The notes under the pieces: model-generated | Told to the model about the DNA's origin: nothing | The model's input: only the letters and a program-made list of their open reading frames with translations | Database searches by the model: none | Made by a program: the position numbers and the translations under genes | In this document: positions 31,431-40,952 of the stretch, one piece after another | Layout: the number at the start of each line of letters is the position of its first letter | Position numbering within the stretch: position 1 is the stretch's first letter | Assembly: GCF_017654505.1 (NCBI RefSeq) | Contig: NC_054559.1 | Location: forward strand, 3,666,781 to 3,730,780 | Reading direction: 5' to 3' | DNA length: 64,000 nt | DNA from: Polyodon spathula | Taxonomy: Eukaryota > Chordata > Actinopteri > Acipenseriformes > Polyodontidae

Positions 31431-33250
31431 AAAGACAATATTATAAATACCTCTCTCACTCCAGTTCTTTAGTTCAGTATTTCTAATAGAGGGAGGTAGA
31501 GCTGGGTTAAGCAGTAGAGGGGAAAGAATAGAATATCTGAGAAGAGATTACAAAACATCTCTTAGCATCTTGTCAAACTAGAAGAGTATTATAAATTACA
31601 AAAGTTCTAGAAATTAATCCCAAAGACTTAAAGTTATGAATAAATGGAGGGACATCAAAGGCACAGTATGACACATGAGACACTCAGTTTGTATCCAAAT
31701 TGATTCTTTATGCTCCAAGAGCAAACTGATTATATGTTTGATGTGAGTTGATCAGTTATAAAGTTGTAGACTGGATAAGTGCAAGTCCACCCCTCCCTTT
31801 AGGCTTGATTAGAGTTGAAAATGTAATCCTTGGTTTCTTATTGCTCCAAATAGACAAAGAAATTATCTTGTTGTAAAAGGAAACTGATAGAAAGCCAGGA
31901 AGGGTTTGGAATAAGGAATTAATCAAGGAAGCACATTCATCTTGATAACATTTATCTGATCCAGAAGTGAGAGTGGCTATGGAATTCAAAGCAGCTGGGA
32001 CAGAAATCTCAGCATTGGACAAACAGAGTAGAGCATCATCAGCGTAGAGAGAGCTTTTGTATTCTACTTCCCCAATCTATATTCCACAAACCCTACTGTT
32101 GTATCTTATGTATTCAGCATGAGATTATATTGCCAAAGTGAAGAGGAGTGTGGATAAGGGGCACTCCTGCCTTGTATCCCTATGAAGTGTTAATCTTTCA
32201 GATAGGATCCTGTTTGTTGAAACCTGAGGGTTAAAATACAATGGCTTAATCCAATTATTAAAACTAGATCCCAGATTAAATATGTCCAGTACAGCAAACA
32301 TATATTTCCATTCTACCCTGTCAAAAGCCTTCTCTGCATCAAGGGATACAACCTAGGAAGGCACCCTATGCTTATCTCTATAATCAATTATATTAAGTAG
32401 ACAACAAATATTGTCAGATGCAAATCTCCCTTTAACAAAGTCTGTCTGATCAGGTTTAATGATTTTTGGAAGTCTTCTTGCTAACAATTCTGAAATTATT
32501 TAAAATCAATGTTTAATAAGGAAATTTGGGTGAAAAGATGAACACTCTAAGGTGTCTTTATCTTTCTGAGAATAAGAGTGATTGAGGCAGATCTCATGGA
32601 TTCCGCTATTGTTCCATGTTCTATAAAATTATTTAACATAGGCATAAAAATGGTCATGAGTTTTGGCAAAAATGTTTTATAAAACTACTTGATACCCACC
32701 CAGTACAGGGGGTTTATTAGAAGGCATAGCTTTGATAGCCTTTATGACTTCATTTTGCGAAAGGGGGAATTTAGAGCTTCTTTTTCTGATTCCAAATTTT
32801 GGAGAGAGCTACTATCTAAGTACATGTGCATGTCTTCTTCTGTAAAAGTACATTCTGATTGATAGAGATTCTTATAGAAGTTCCAGAAGTGTTAGTTATG
32901 GTCGGCTCGCAGGTAATTTATTTATTTTTTCAGTGCGGATTGATTTAATAGTACGTCTGCATGTTCTTTTTTTAACTAATATGCCAATTCTACATGACAG
33001 AACTGAAGCAAAATAATCTTGAGGAATAAAACAGTAATCTAGGTAGGCGTAAGATTTACAAGGGTTGGAATAAAATGTATAATCCCTTATTTGTGGGTTT
33101 AACTCCCTCCAAGTGTCCAAAAGGCCAGTGTCTTTTTTAGAAAGATGGAGCAGTTTAGATGCTTTGGCATTAGAGATAGGAGACTGAGAGGATTTGTCAA
33201 GGTCACTGTTAAGAATACAATTAAAATCACCAGCCATTACCCACACACCT
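31431..33250 (-). pseudogene. L1/Tx1-type LINE ORF2: endonuclease and RT, decayed
   Basis: The minus strand carries an endonuclease part (33246 down): VMAGDFNCILNSDLD, DTWRELNPQIRDYTFYSN and YAYLDYCFIP, matching the L1 GDFN and (S)RIDY/F motifs. RT motif A is at about 32340-32300 (VSLDAEKAFDRVEW), RQECPLSTLLFTLAI at about 32180-32135, and motif C YADDALLCLS at about 32045-32015. Downstream, 32022-31756 is the connection region. Stops and frameshifts are frequent, so this copy is old. Confidence 0.82.
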
Positions 33251-33263
33251 TTACAGTGAAGAG

Positions 33264-33525
33264 ACTCGATTGCTCATCAGTCATTCAATTGGAGTCTCAG
33301 TACAACTGCACATGAATTAATTAGATGTAATTTCCTGTGCTCACATTTTACCTGCACTTGAAGTGCTGTGCAATTCTTGTGCCTAAATACAAATATACAT
33401 TTTAAACACTCATGCTCATAACCAATATTTCTATCCCGTGTATTTTATACATAAACACCAACATTAACACACTACATACAACATAAAACCCTAATAAACA
33501 CAAAGGGGTGGGACACTCCGCCACA
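33264..33525 (-). mobile_element. Truncated LTR U3 related to family A
   Basis: Starts TGTGGCGGAGTGTCCCACC at 33525 on the minus strand, sharing its first ~20 bases with the LTR at 13787, and continues A/T-rich with ATGTATAAAATACACGG as a TATA candidate. It is cut off at about 33264, where the L1-like LINE begins. No internal region is attached. Confidence 0.55.
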
Positions 33526-33629
33526 CTGTCACAGCTGCAAATTTATCTAAGCATCTGGGTATGGGTGTGCTGTTGTTGTTTAGCGTGATCCACTTCTGTT
33601 TCTGTCAGCACATTCTGGTGACTTGTTAA

Positions 33630-33900
33630 AACTCAGAAACATCCCATGTGAGCTCTCAGAATCATGGCTACCCTCAAGGTACACCTGGCATACCGCAGTG
33701 TAATGATTAACCTGCCCCCTGCAACACTTTAGCCAATGTAAGAATATATTGGTAGGAAATACCACATAGAACACATGCGTTATTTCTTACATCCACTAGG
33801 TGTGTTGCAGGGGGACAGGTTTTATGGTTACACTATTATACCAGATGTACTTAAAGGTTAGCCATGATTCTAAAAGCACTGGGGTGCTTTGAACTGTTTT
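33630..33900. repeat. Foldback (long inverted repeat) element
   Basis: The left arm (33658-33742) contains AGAATCATGGCTACCCTCAA, GGTACACCTGGCATA and CCTGCCCCCTGCAACAC, then AATGTAAGAA. The right arm (33787-33872), read in reverse complement, gives AGAATCATGGCTAACCTTTA, AGTACATCTGGTATA, CCTGTCCCCCTGCAACAC and GATGTAAGAA. Arms of about 85 bases are roughly 80 percent alike with a spacer near 45 bases, and weaker pairing extends outward by 30 bases. There is no coding capacity: MITE-like or foldback DNA. Confidence 0.82.
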
Positions 33901-35325
33901 TCTTTGTTACCAGGATAACTAAAGAAAAAAATATACAAAGGGCATCTAAACAGCAAGAAGGGTACATTAGTTAAGATAACTCTAATATACACATACCAAG
34001 TTGCTGTTTAGATCTTGCCTGAAACAAGAAAGTGGCACAAATCCAGCTGGTAAACGCTTTTCATTTACACTGGGTTATTTATAATCTAACTGGCAGGTCC
34101 ATTGATAGCAGGCTTGGCAGTTGTGATATTTATTGTGTCTGTGAATGAACTCAGATAGCCTCTATGACTTAAACACTAAAATATACACAGCTGCTAACAA
34201 GGTAGCACACTATCAAATTCAAATCCTAACAAGGTGCAAAGTAACTCATGAACAATGGACTCCTTAGAGGCTGTATGGTGCTTTTAATCTCAGTCTGGGC
34301 TTTGAAGGACACTAGGACTTTTTGACAATAACCCATTCAAGCACATTGCAGAGATACACAGCATGCATTAACATTACAGCTTTGTTTTCTCCTGTATGCC
34401 TGCACAGGTATGTTTATTGGAGATTAAGTGAAAAAGGTCAAACCATTGCAGGAAGTAGAGCTGGATGTTAATCACAAATAATAAAGTCATCAAGATATTT
34501 TCACTAAAGCACTTCCTTAGTTCTGTATGGTTATTTGATAAACTGCTGCATTTGTAAAATTACTCAGTTTGTGATCATTTCATATTTTATCAAGTGCTTA
34601 CAATTATATGTTAATTATGGTCTGTTGTAATTTATAAATCTGTACTGGTGCTTGACTGTTGGAACTAGTTTGCAATATTTCATTTTTGTCCTCAATATCT
34701 CTTAATACTAAGGGTCTCAAAGCTGCTCCAGAAAGAAAATATTTAATAAACAAAATAAACCAGAAATAGACAAACTTCAATATTTTAGTCAGGACCTTGT
34801 AAATAGTCTTAAGCTCTTTATTAGTTTTTCAGTTTAAAGATGGCTTTTTTTATATACTGAAAACCATTTTAAAACCAATGTTTTATGACCTTATTGCAAT
34901 ATTTAATATATTGAGATAGAGGACTCTTTTCACAGTTATTGTAGCTAACAACATGATTTCATACAGTAACTCTGCCCATTTTGCATTTCCATTTGCTACA
35001 TTAATCTCAAATGTGCAGATTTTAAAGGAACACACTCTACAGTAAACATGTATTTACATTTTAAAACATACATTTAGTACTACTAGTTTTGCTCAGATTG
35101 CTTTCTTTGCCTTCCAGGAAGTGTGTTAGTGCTTTAGTTCATTAATCATTTCACCCTAGCAGTGTCTTCAGAGTCAAGTTACTGGCTGAAAGCATGTCAG
35201 TCAATAGGGGAAGCAGCTGATTGGTTATCGACAGAGAAGAAGCTAGTTCTCCCTGCTTGGGAAATTACCCAAGAAGTGCAATAGTCTAAAAGCGTGGATT
35301 GCCAAATTTCTTTAACCTAGTAGTA
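33901..35325. other. Intergenic, nothing recognised
   Basis: 1.4 kb of AT-rich DNA with no motif-bearing frame, tandem array or repeat found elsewhere in the window. It is the longest stretch here that could be unique sequence. Confidence 0.45.
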
Positions 35326-35405
35326 ATCAAATCAAATCAAATGTTATTTGTATGGCGCTTTTCATGGCAGAGCCATCTCAAGCCACTTAACAGAAAACAA
35401 CTCAA
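35326..35405 (-). mobile_element. Short retroposon 3' end
   Basis: (TCAAA)n followed by TGTTATTTGTATGGCGCTTTTCATGG-type sequence and a CATCTCAAGCCACTTAACAG stretch. This is the inverse of a common fish LINE/SINE 3' tail ('...AAGCGCTTTAC...ATAAATTTGATTTGATT'). Strand is inferred from the pentamer tail lying on the left. Confidence 0.5.
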
Positions 35406-35426
35406 AACATCAACAATAAAACATTA

Positions 35427-35713
35427 GGTTACTCACCGTAACCCTGGTTCCCTGAAAGAGAAGACGACCACTACTACATTAGGTATGGGATATGCCTGCC
35501 CATTGGGTAGGTATTGCTGAGCTCTCTATACCAGAGCTGCCAAAAGACCCACTTCCTAGGATGACGCACTCAGTCCCGCCCACCGAGGGAATAAAACCAT
35601 CACCCAAAGGAAGATCCTCCGCTTTTTTCATCGAACCCGTGAGGGTGACCGAACTGACCTTGCAGGTGGTGGTCGTCTTCTCTTTCAGGGAACCAGGGTT
35701 ACGTGGAGTAACC
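35427..35713. repeat. DIRS terminal inverted repeat pair
   Basis: 35427-35472 (GGTTACTCACCGTAACCCTG, then GTTCCCTGAAAGAGAAGACG) is the reverse complement of 35669-35713 (GTGGTCGTCTTCTCTTTCAG, then GGAACCAGGGTTACG) apart from a few bases. In addition, ACCACTACATTAGGTATGGG occurs as a direct repeat near 35468 and 35741. Inverted plus complementary repeats at the 3' end match the replication model of DIRS elements. Confidence 0.85.
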
Positions 35714-35828
35714 TAAAGTTCCCTTTCAATTCGAAGATGACCACCACTACATTAGGTATGGGATAATGTATACCAAAGCCATTGAGAGGGAGAAGGAACG
35801 GCAGCACATGAGGGACGCACAACACTGT

Positions 35829-36507
35829 CTAGACCAGAGGATAGTGTTGTAAACTTACACCCTCAAGGACCCTTGTGCCTACAGAAGTCAAGGCAGGGTC
35901 TACCACATTAAGATGGTAGAACCTGGAGAAAGTATGTGGCATAGCCCAGCTAGCCACAGTACAAATATCAGACATCGACACACCTTTGAAAAGGGTCCAA
36001 GATGTAGCCAACCCTCTAGTGGAGAGTGTGGCTACCCTAACAGGTAGGGGGTTGAGACTGTGTCCACAATCCAGTGTGACAGATGCTGTTAGAGAGGGTC
36101 CATGTCCCGTGACAGACGAAGAGCTGGTCAGATTGACACAGAGCTCTTGTCCTATGCATGTAGCATCTCAATGCCTGCACTGGGCAGAGGAAATTCAATC
36201 TCTCGTTTTCTGTTGAAGCAAACGGAGGTGGATGGAAGGACTCAGATTCCATAGACTGATTAATGTGGAAGGCTGTGATCACCTTGGGGAGGAAAGCAGT
36301 GTTGGTGCGCAGAAACACCCTGCCTCCATCCTCCCAAATACACATGCAGGAGCTGTACACAGACAGCACCTGCAGCTCACTGACCCACTTAGCAGAGGTG
36401 ATAGCCAAGAGGAGAGCTATCTTCATAGACAAGTACTTCAGTTCTATGGAGTGTATGAGCTCAGAGTTGGGTATGTCTGTCATCACCAATTGACAGTTGT
36501 GTATCAC
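35829..36507 (-). pseudogene. DIRS1-type tyrosine recombinase, frameshifted
   Basis: The minus frame 36507-36037 reads LSMKIALLLAITSAKWVSEL (helix with the catalytic Arg position mutated to Trp: family 'SAKRVGEL'), TAFLPKVITAFHINQSM and LCPVQALRCYMHRTRALCQSDQLFVCH. A second frame (36011-35829) continues WTLFKGVSMSDICTVASWAM and PHTFSRFYHLNV, the C-terminal block before the nucleophile region. The family normally carries R...H-x-x-R/K...Y; the first Arg is lost here and the halves are out of frame. Confidence 0.82.
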
Positions 36508-36584
36508 TCCTATCCTTACGCCTTCGCTCAGGTGAGAGGCTTGCCTCCACCAGCGTAGAGCTTCCTAGCATAGGTGAGACACAG

Positions 36585-37060
36585 TCAGCTGATGGTGCCT
36601 GTCATGCTTGGGGTGCAGCCAAAGACACTAAGCCACACTTGGATTGGGCGCATGTGAAGTAACCCCAGTTGGGTGGCTGATGAAGCTGCGGCCCAACAGT
36701 TTTTAACGCAACACCAATTGTACTGTGAACCCTTGTTGAACAGGGCCAGACAGTTGCGAATGGCAGCTACTCTGTCGTCCGACAGGTAAGCTTGCATCGT
36801 AAGGGAATCTAGCCAGAGACTCAAGTAGACCGTACTTTACACTGGTATTAATTGGCTTTGGCATTGTTGAGGGTGAGACCCAGCCTCAAACAGATACTTC
36901 ATCACAAATCACTGTGTGGGCCACTGCTCCTTCCTGCGACTGGGCAGATCAACCTTTCGTCCAGGTAATCCATCACCCTGATCACTTGCAGCTGCAAGGG
37001 AACTAGGATGGCATCCATGCACTTTGAAAATGTGCGGGGGGCTAAGGAGAGGCAGAATCA
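36585..37060 (-). pseudogene. DIRS1-type RT/RNase H connection region
   Basis: The minus frame 36824-36585 reads LWLDSLTMQAYLSDDRVAAI, RNCLALFNKG and QLGLLHMRPIQVWL, the signature of the post-RT connection in fish DIRS1 pol proteins (LSDDRV..I ... GLLHMRPFQ). Beyond 36840 the RT portion is too decayed to read with confidence. Confidence 0.7.
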
Positions 37061-37589
37061 AGCATGGAAAACTCAGGACATTCCCCTATAAGGTGAAGTG
37101 AAGATACTTCCTGTGTGCTGGATGAATAAGAACGTGGAATTTGGTCCAGTATGATAAAATATTTGTCCGGCCAGACAGCCTGGCGAGTACAGAAGACGCC
37201 AACGTCTCGTTCTCTACCTGCCGAGATGGGAGCACTGCAGCAATTCCTCAACCACTAGTCCAAAGTAATGGTCAGGGGAGGTAAGGGCTCCTTTTTAAGG
37301 AAGGAGCCACCTTCCCATGAGGCCGCTACATAATCACATCATGTTCCTCCTCAGCAAAGCTGAAATCCGGTTCTGTAACATCCGGGGCAACCACCGGTGC
37401 AGGCGGGATCAGCTCCAGGGGCGGCGTTATCGGCTGAGCTGATTGACGTTATCGGCTGAGCTTATTGTCGTGCTGTGGTGCTAAGCACCGAGGCATGGAC
37501 CATCTAAATACTGAGGGTGCCAAAGCACCGAGAGCTGTCGAGCCTTAACCGCGTGAAGTCAGCACAACCCGGGGCAGCACATAGCATAC

Positions 37590-37990
37590 ACCGGGGTGGA
37601 TACACAGGCCAGAAGCAGGAACAAAAACAAACAAGGTACTGCAGTGGAAAACACGCTGCGGCTCCGTTTATTTAAATACAAAAATAAATAAAATATTTAA
37701 AAAAACAAAACACTTGTTCACATAGAACAAAAATAAAAAGACAAACAAAAACAAATCACAAACACAAAACACAGGTCCGACTGGGCAGTAGCCTTCACGG
37801 ATCCTTAAGTCTGCTTAGTTTTAAATTTCTCTCTCTTCTCGCTCTCCCGTTCCTCCTCTGAACACCTACCCGAGTGCCGAGAACTGCAGGCTTATATACT
37901 GTGGCCGAGGGGTTTAACTTGTTAGTAATTATTCTATTACCCTTGGACACAATCTGCACAAGTTTATTAATTACTGGCAGAGGACGAGCT
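37590..37990 (-). mobile_element. LTR family B (minus), diverged copy
   Basis: Shares GGTACTGCAGTGGAAAACACG, a TTTATTTAAATAC poly-A region, the CTCTCGCTCTCCCGTTCC stretch, a TATA-like TATATACTGTGGCCGAGG and CACAATCTGCACAAGTTTA with the other family B LTRs. The 3' terminal 60 bases are replaced. It lies inside DIRS-like DNA. Confidence 0.68.
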
Positions 37991-38690
37991 ACCACCATAG
38001 TCCGGGACCTCTTGGCGGGCCCGAGACCTGGCAACAGGGGGGACAAGTGTTGTGGATGGGGTGTGGGGTGTGCAGGCAGGTGAGCTGTCGGCTGCAGCAC
38101 CGGGCAGAGGTGCAGCGACGTCTGGGCTACTGGGGGAGTGGAGCAGAAGACAAGACGACCTCCTGTGCCTGGTGGTGCCGCGACCTGGGAGTCTGGCCCA
38201 GTGACTGAAGGTCCAGACATGGAGTCTGGGTGTCTGGGAGCCCAGGCCAAGGAAGCCAACCCCCAGGCACCGGGCTGTGGCACAGGGGTGATGGTCGGGG
38301 CTGTGGTGGAGGTGGTCTCTTCACCTTCCCCCCTTCTTTGTGGTCGGCAGCTACCTCTTCTGGGGCCCCGGCCACTATTGTTGCAGGGGGAGCTGGTCTC
38401 CTGACCTCTCCCCTTCTTCATGGCTGGCAGCTCCCCTATGCGGGGCTCTGGCCACAGTACTTCCTGCTGCAATGCAGGAATGGCAGTGTCCCCAGGCGAA
38501 GTGGAGGTGAAGACGAACCCAGGCAAAGAAGAGCAGGCAGTGACCCCAGGCGAAGCATAGCAGGCAGCGACCCCAGGTGAAGCAGAGCTCTCAGTGACCC
38601 CAGGTGAAGCAGAGCCCTCAGCGATGCCAGGCGAAGCAGAGCAAGCAGTGATCCAGGTGAAACAGAGCCGTTAGTTTTATTTCTAAACTG
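37991..38690. repeat. GC-rich segment with CCCAGGCGAAGC tandem motifs
   Basis: Beside the LTR lies GC-rich DNA. At 38480-38670 the motif CCCAGGYGAAGCAGAGC recurs with ~27- to 30-bp spacing (CAGCGACCCCAGGTGAAGCA). This resembles the 27/28-bp array at 24.5 kb, which also lies inside an LTR-bounded unit. Frames open on both strands are ascribed to composition. It may be the internal remnant of a related non-autonomous LTR element. Confidence 0.6.
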
Positions 38691-38879
38691 CAAGGCATTA
38701 AAGAAATGAATACATACACACTCCACAGCAAGCTGTGTGGGTAAAAATAACAGCTACCACGGCAACACAGATAACTGATTTTGTTTTGTTTTTACCAGAC
38801 CACCAAGTAGGCAGGCTGAAACAAGCCGGTGTAATCAACTCAATAGCAGGGCGCAGCAGAGCTGGGTCCCGATGCAGGA

Positions 38880-39350
38880 ATCGCACTTGTATTATTTTTT
38901 ATTTCTAAACTGCACACAGTGCATACCGAATACCGTGCATTATGTGCACCACCTACCATGCAGCACTGTACCAAGCACCATGTGCACCGCATGCACCATG
39001 CGTCCTAAGTGCCGTGCATACAGAGTACCATGCACTATGTGCACAGCGTACCGCACTAGTGTAGTAGTAGTGGAATCAATCACCGTGTGCACCGCCTGCA
39101 CACATGTGTACCGAGCACCCTGTACACTGAGTACCGAGAGCACTATGTGCACAGTGTACAGTGCAGCACTGATTGTGCACTACTGCTGAGGTGCTGGCAC
39201 CATGTGCCATATGCACTGACCACCTGTGCACCGAGATACCTAAAAACGATGGGGTATGCGTGTGCCACGTTACCACAGTACCGTTAGGGCCGCTATGCAA
39301 TGTGCCTACCCTAACCACGTGTCAACACACACATGGTCAGTGTGTAGCGT
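38880..39350. repeat. Cryptic GTGCACCG/TACCG repeats, possibly DIRS ORF1 region
   Basis: Words such as ACCGTGCA, GTGCACCG, GAGTACCG and CATGTGCAC recur every 10-25 bases without a fixed period. Similar CTAAGCACCGAGG and AAGCACCGAGAG words occur at 37480-37540 on the DIRS side of the LTR. I infer that both belong to a low-complexity ORF1/leader of the DIRS element split by the LTR insertion. Confidence 0.45.
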
Positions 39351-39539
39351 GTACCGGGGGGAGGGGGACACAAAGCCGAAGCCGCGGTGGGTGAGTTGAA
39401 GCAGACAGCAAAACACAGCAGAAAGATAGCAAAGGGAGAGAGAGTACACCATTTGTTACAAGGCCTGTGTCACTGAGGAGGGCAGGAGTACACAGCTGAC
39501 AGGGTCTACTCAACAGTGGGGATGCAGCAAGGCCTAGCG

Positions 39540-40170
39540 GGGAGGCTGGGAATCGGCGCATCAACTAAAGCCTGAATTTTGGTGACTATGGGTCTCACCC
39601 TTCCATTCCCCATTAAAAATCCCAACTATTGCGTCTCTGTTTTGGCAAACGCACATTTTCTCAAGTTAGTTGTCAGCCGGGTTGCCCTTAAAGACTAAAG
39701 TATGGCTGCAGTCCTAGTCAAATGCTCTCGCCAGGTGGAGCTGTAAATAACCATGTCATCAATATATGCTGCTGCATATTCATGATGTGGGCATAAAACC
39801 TGGTTCATCAGTCTCTGAAAGGCAGTAGGCACACAATGTAGCCCAAACGGCATGGTTTTAAAGTGAAACAGCCCTTCTAGTGTTGAAAATGTGGTTTTCT
39901 TCTAACTGCAGGTTAAGGGATCTGCCAGTATCCCTTTGTCATGTCCAGAGTGGAGATAAACCTCGCTTTTCCCAGTCTATCTAAAAGTTCGTTGACCCGA
40001 AGCATAGGATACACATCAAACTTGGCAATAGCATTCCTAAAATCTTTGCAGAAGTGGTTGGTGCCATCTTTCTTGGCCACTATGACAATAGGACTGCACC
40101 ACTTACTCCTGGAAGGTTCAATCACCCCAAGCTCAAGCATGTCCCATACCTCTTTGTGAATGCCACTTCG
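39540..40170 (-). pseudogene. Ty3/Gypsy reverse transcriptase fragment
   Basis: The minus frame from 40140 reads LELGVIEPSRSKWCSPIVIV, AKKDGTNHFCKDFRN, FDVYPMLRVNELLDRLGKAR and FISTLDMTKGYWQIP: RT motifs 1-3 with the catalytic Asp in LDMTKGYWQ. Further on come FSTLEGLFHFKTMPFGLHCVPTAFQRLMN and YIDDMVIYS (motif C, about 39765-39740), in a different frame after about 39905. In-frame stops occur after TAAIL and AKTET. No protease or integrase was recognised nearby. Confidence 0.88.
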
Positions 40171-40540
40171 TCAGCTTTCTGGGATCCAATACAGTCTCTA
40201 TCACACAATGACATCTGGTGGAGAAATAATGTCATATTAAACCAACTGTGTAGCAATTCACTTGCTCCATAAAGTGGGTATAAGTTTCACCCACCTGTCC
40301 CTTTAATTAGGGTCAGTAGCCTGGCCAGGTTAAAACTCAGTTTCCCATAGTTCCTTTCTATCACCCTCTGTTCATCCTCTCCTCCCATTGGCTCATTCAG
40401 ATATCCACTCCTCCAATCTCAGAGCTCCTTGGAAGCCAGTACCGGTATCAAAGCTGGCTGGCTAGGCCAGGAGAAAACTTCCTTTTCTCTTGAGGAATCC
40501 ATTTTAAAAATAACAGCATATTACTTAATTACAGTGTAAC
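40171..40540. other. Unclassified segment
   Basis: No frame or repeat match. It could hold the upstream U3 of the family C LTR, but the 29-kb copy does not extend into it. Confidence 0.35.
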
Positions 40541-40952
40541 TTTAACTTTGTTTTAGATAAATACTGGTGCATCCATTTACTCTTTTGATAATCTTGTACT
40601 TTGTCTAATCCTTTCTTTTTTGTTTACACTGTTACTTGTTTAAGTTAATTGCTGTTCAAGGTCTGTTTAGAGTTTGTTTTTGTTAGCGTGTTCAGTCTCC
40701 ATTTTGTTCCTGATTCTCCTGATATTTGGCTGTTCACCACTCAACCCGGTACTACTCAACAGACTCACCATTTTCTACGATTGATATTTTTTCATCAATC
40801 TTCATCCATCATCATCAGTACAGGACTCTATTTGGGACTTCATTATTTGTTGGTGAGATTATTCCTTTTCTGTTTGCTGGTTTTTTTCTACTTTACTTTG
40901 ATACTTTGGTTCCTGTAGTTTTGGTTTTGTTCTTTTTGTTACTTTGGATTAC

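Larger units (their letters stand above)
35427..37590 (-). mobile_element. DIRS1-like tyrosine-recombinase retrotransposon (3' part)
   Basis: A minus-strand element with a decayed tyrosine recombinase, an RNase H/connection piece and, at its 3' side, paired inverted repeats typical of DIRS elements. DIRS elements integrate with a tyrosine recombinase rather than a DDE integrase. The upstream boundary is an LTR B insertion at about 37590; further DIRS-like sequence may resume at 38.9 kb. Confidence 0.78.

Noticed and set aside
36232..36558. Plus-strand frames opposite the DIRS recombinase
   Set aside because: Shadow frames; the minus strand carries the recognisable recombinase motifs.
38880..39350. 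Candidate host gene with repeated CAT/ACC codons
   Set aside because: Frames open on both strands, no start context or exon signals, and the same words flank the DIRS element.
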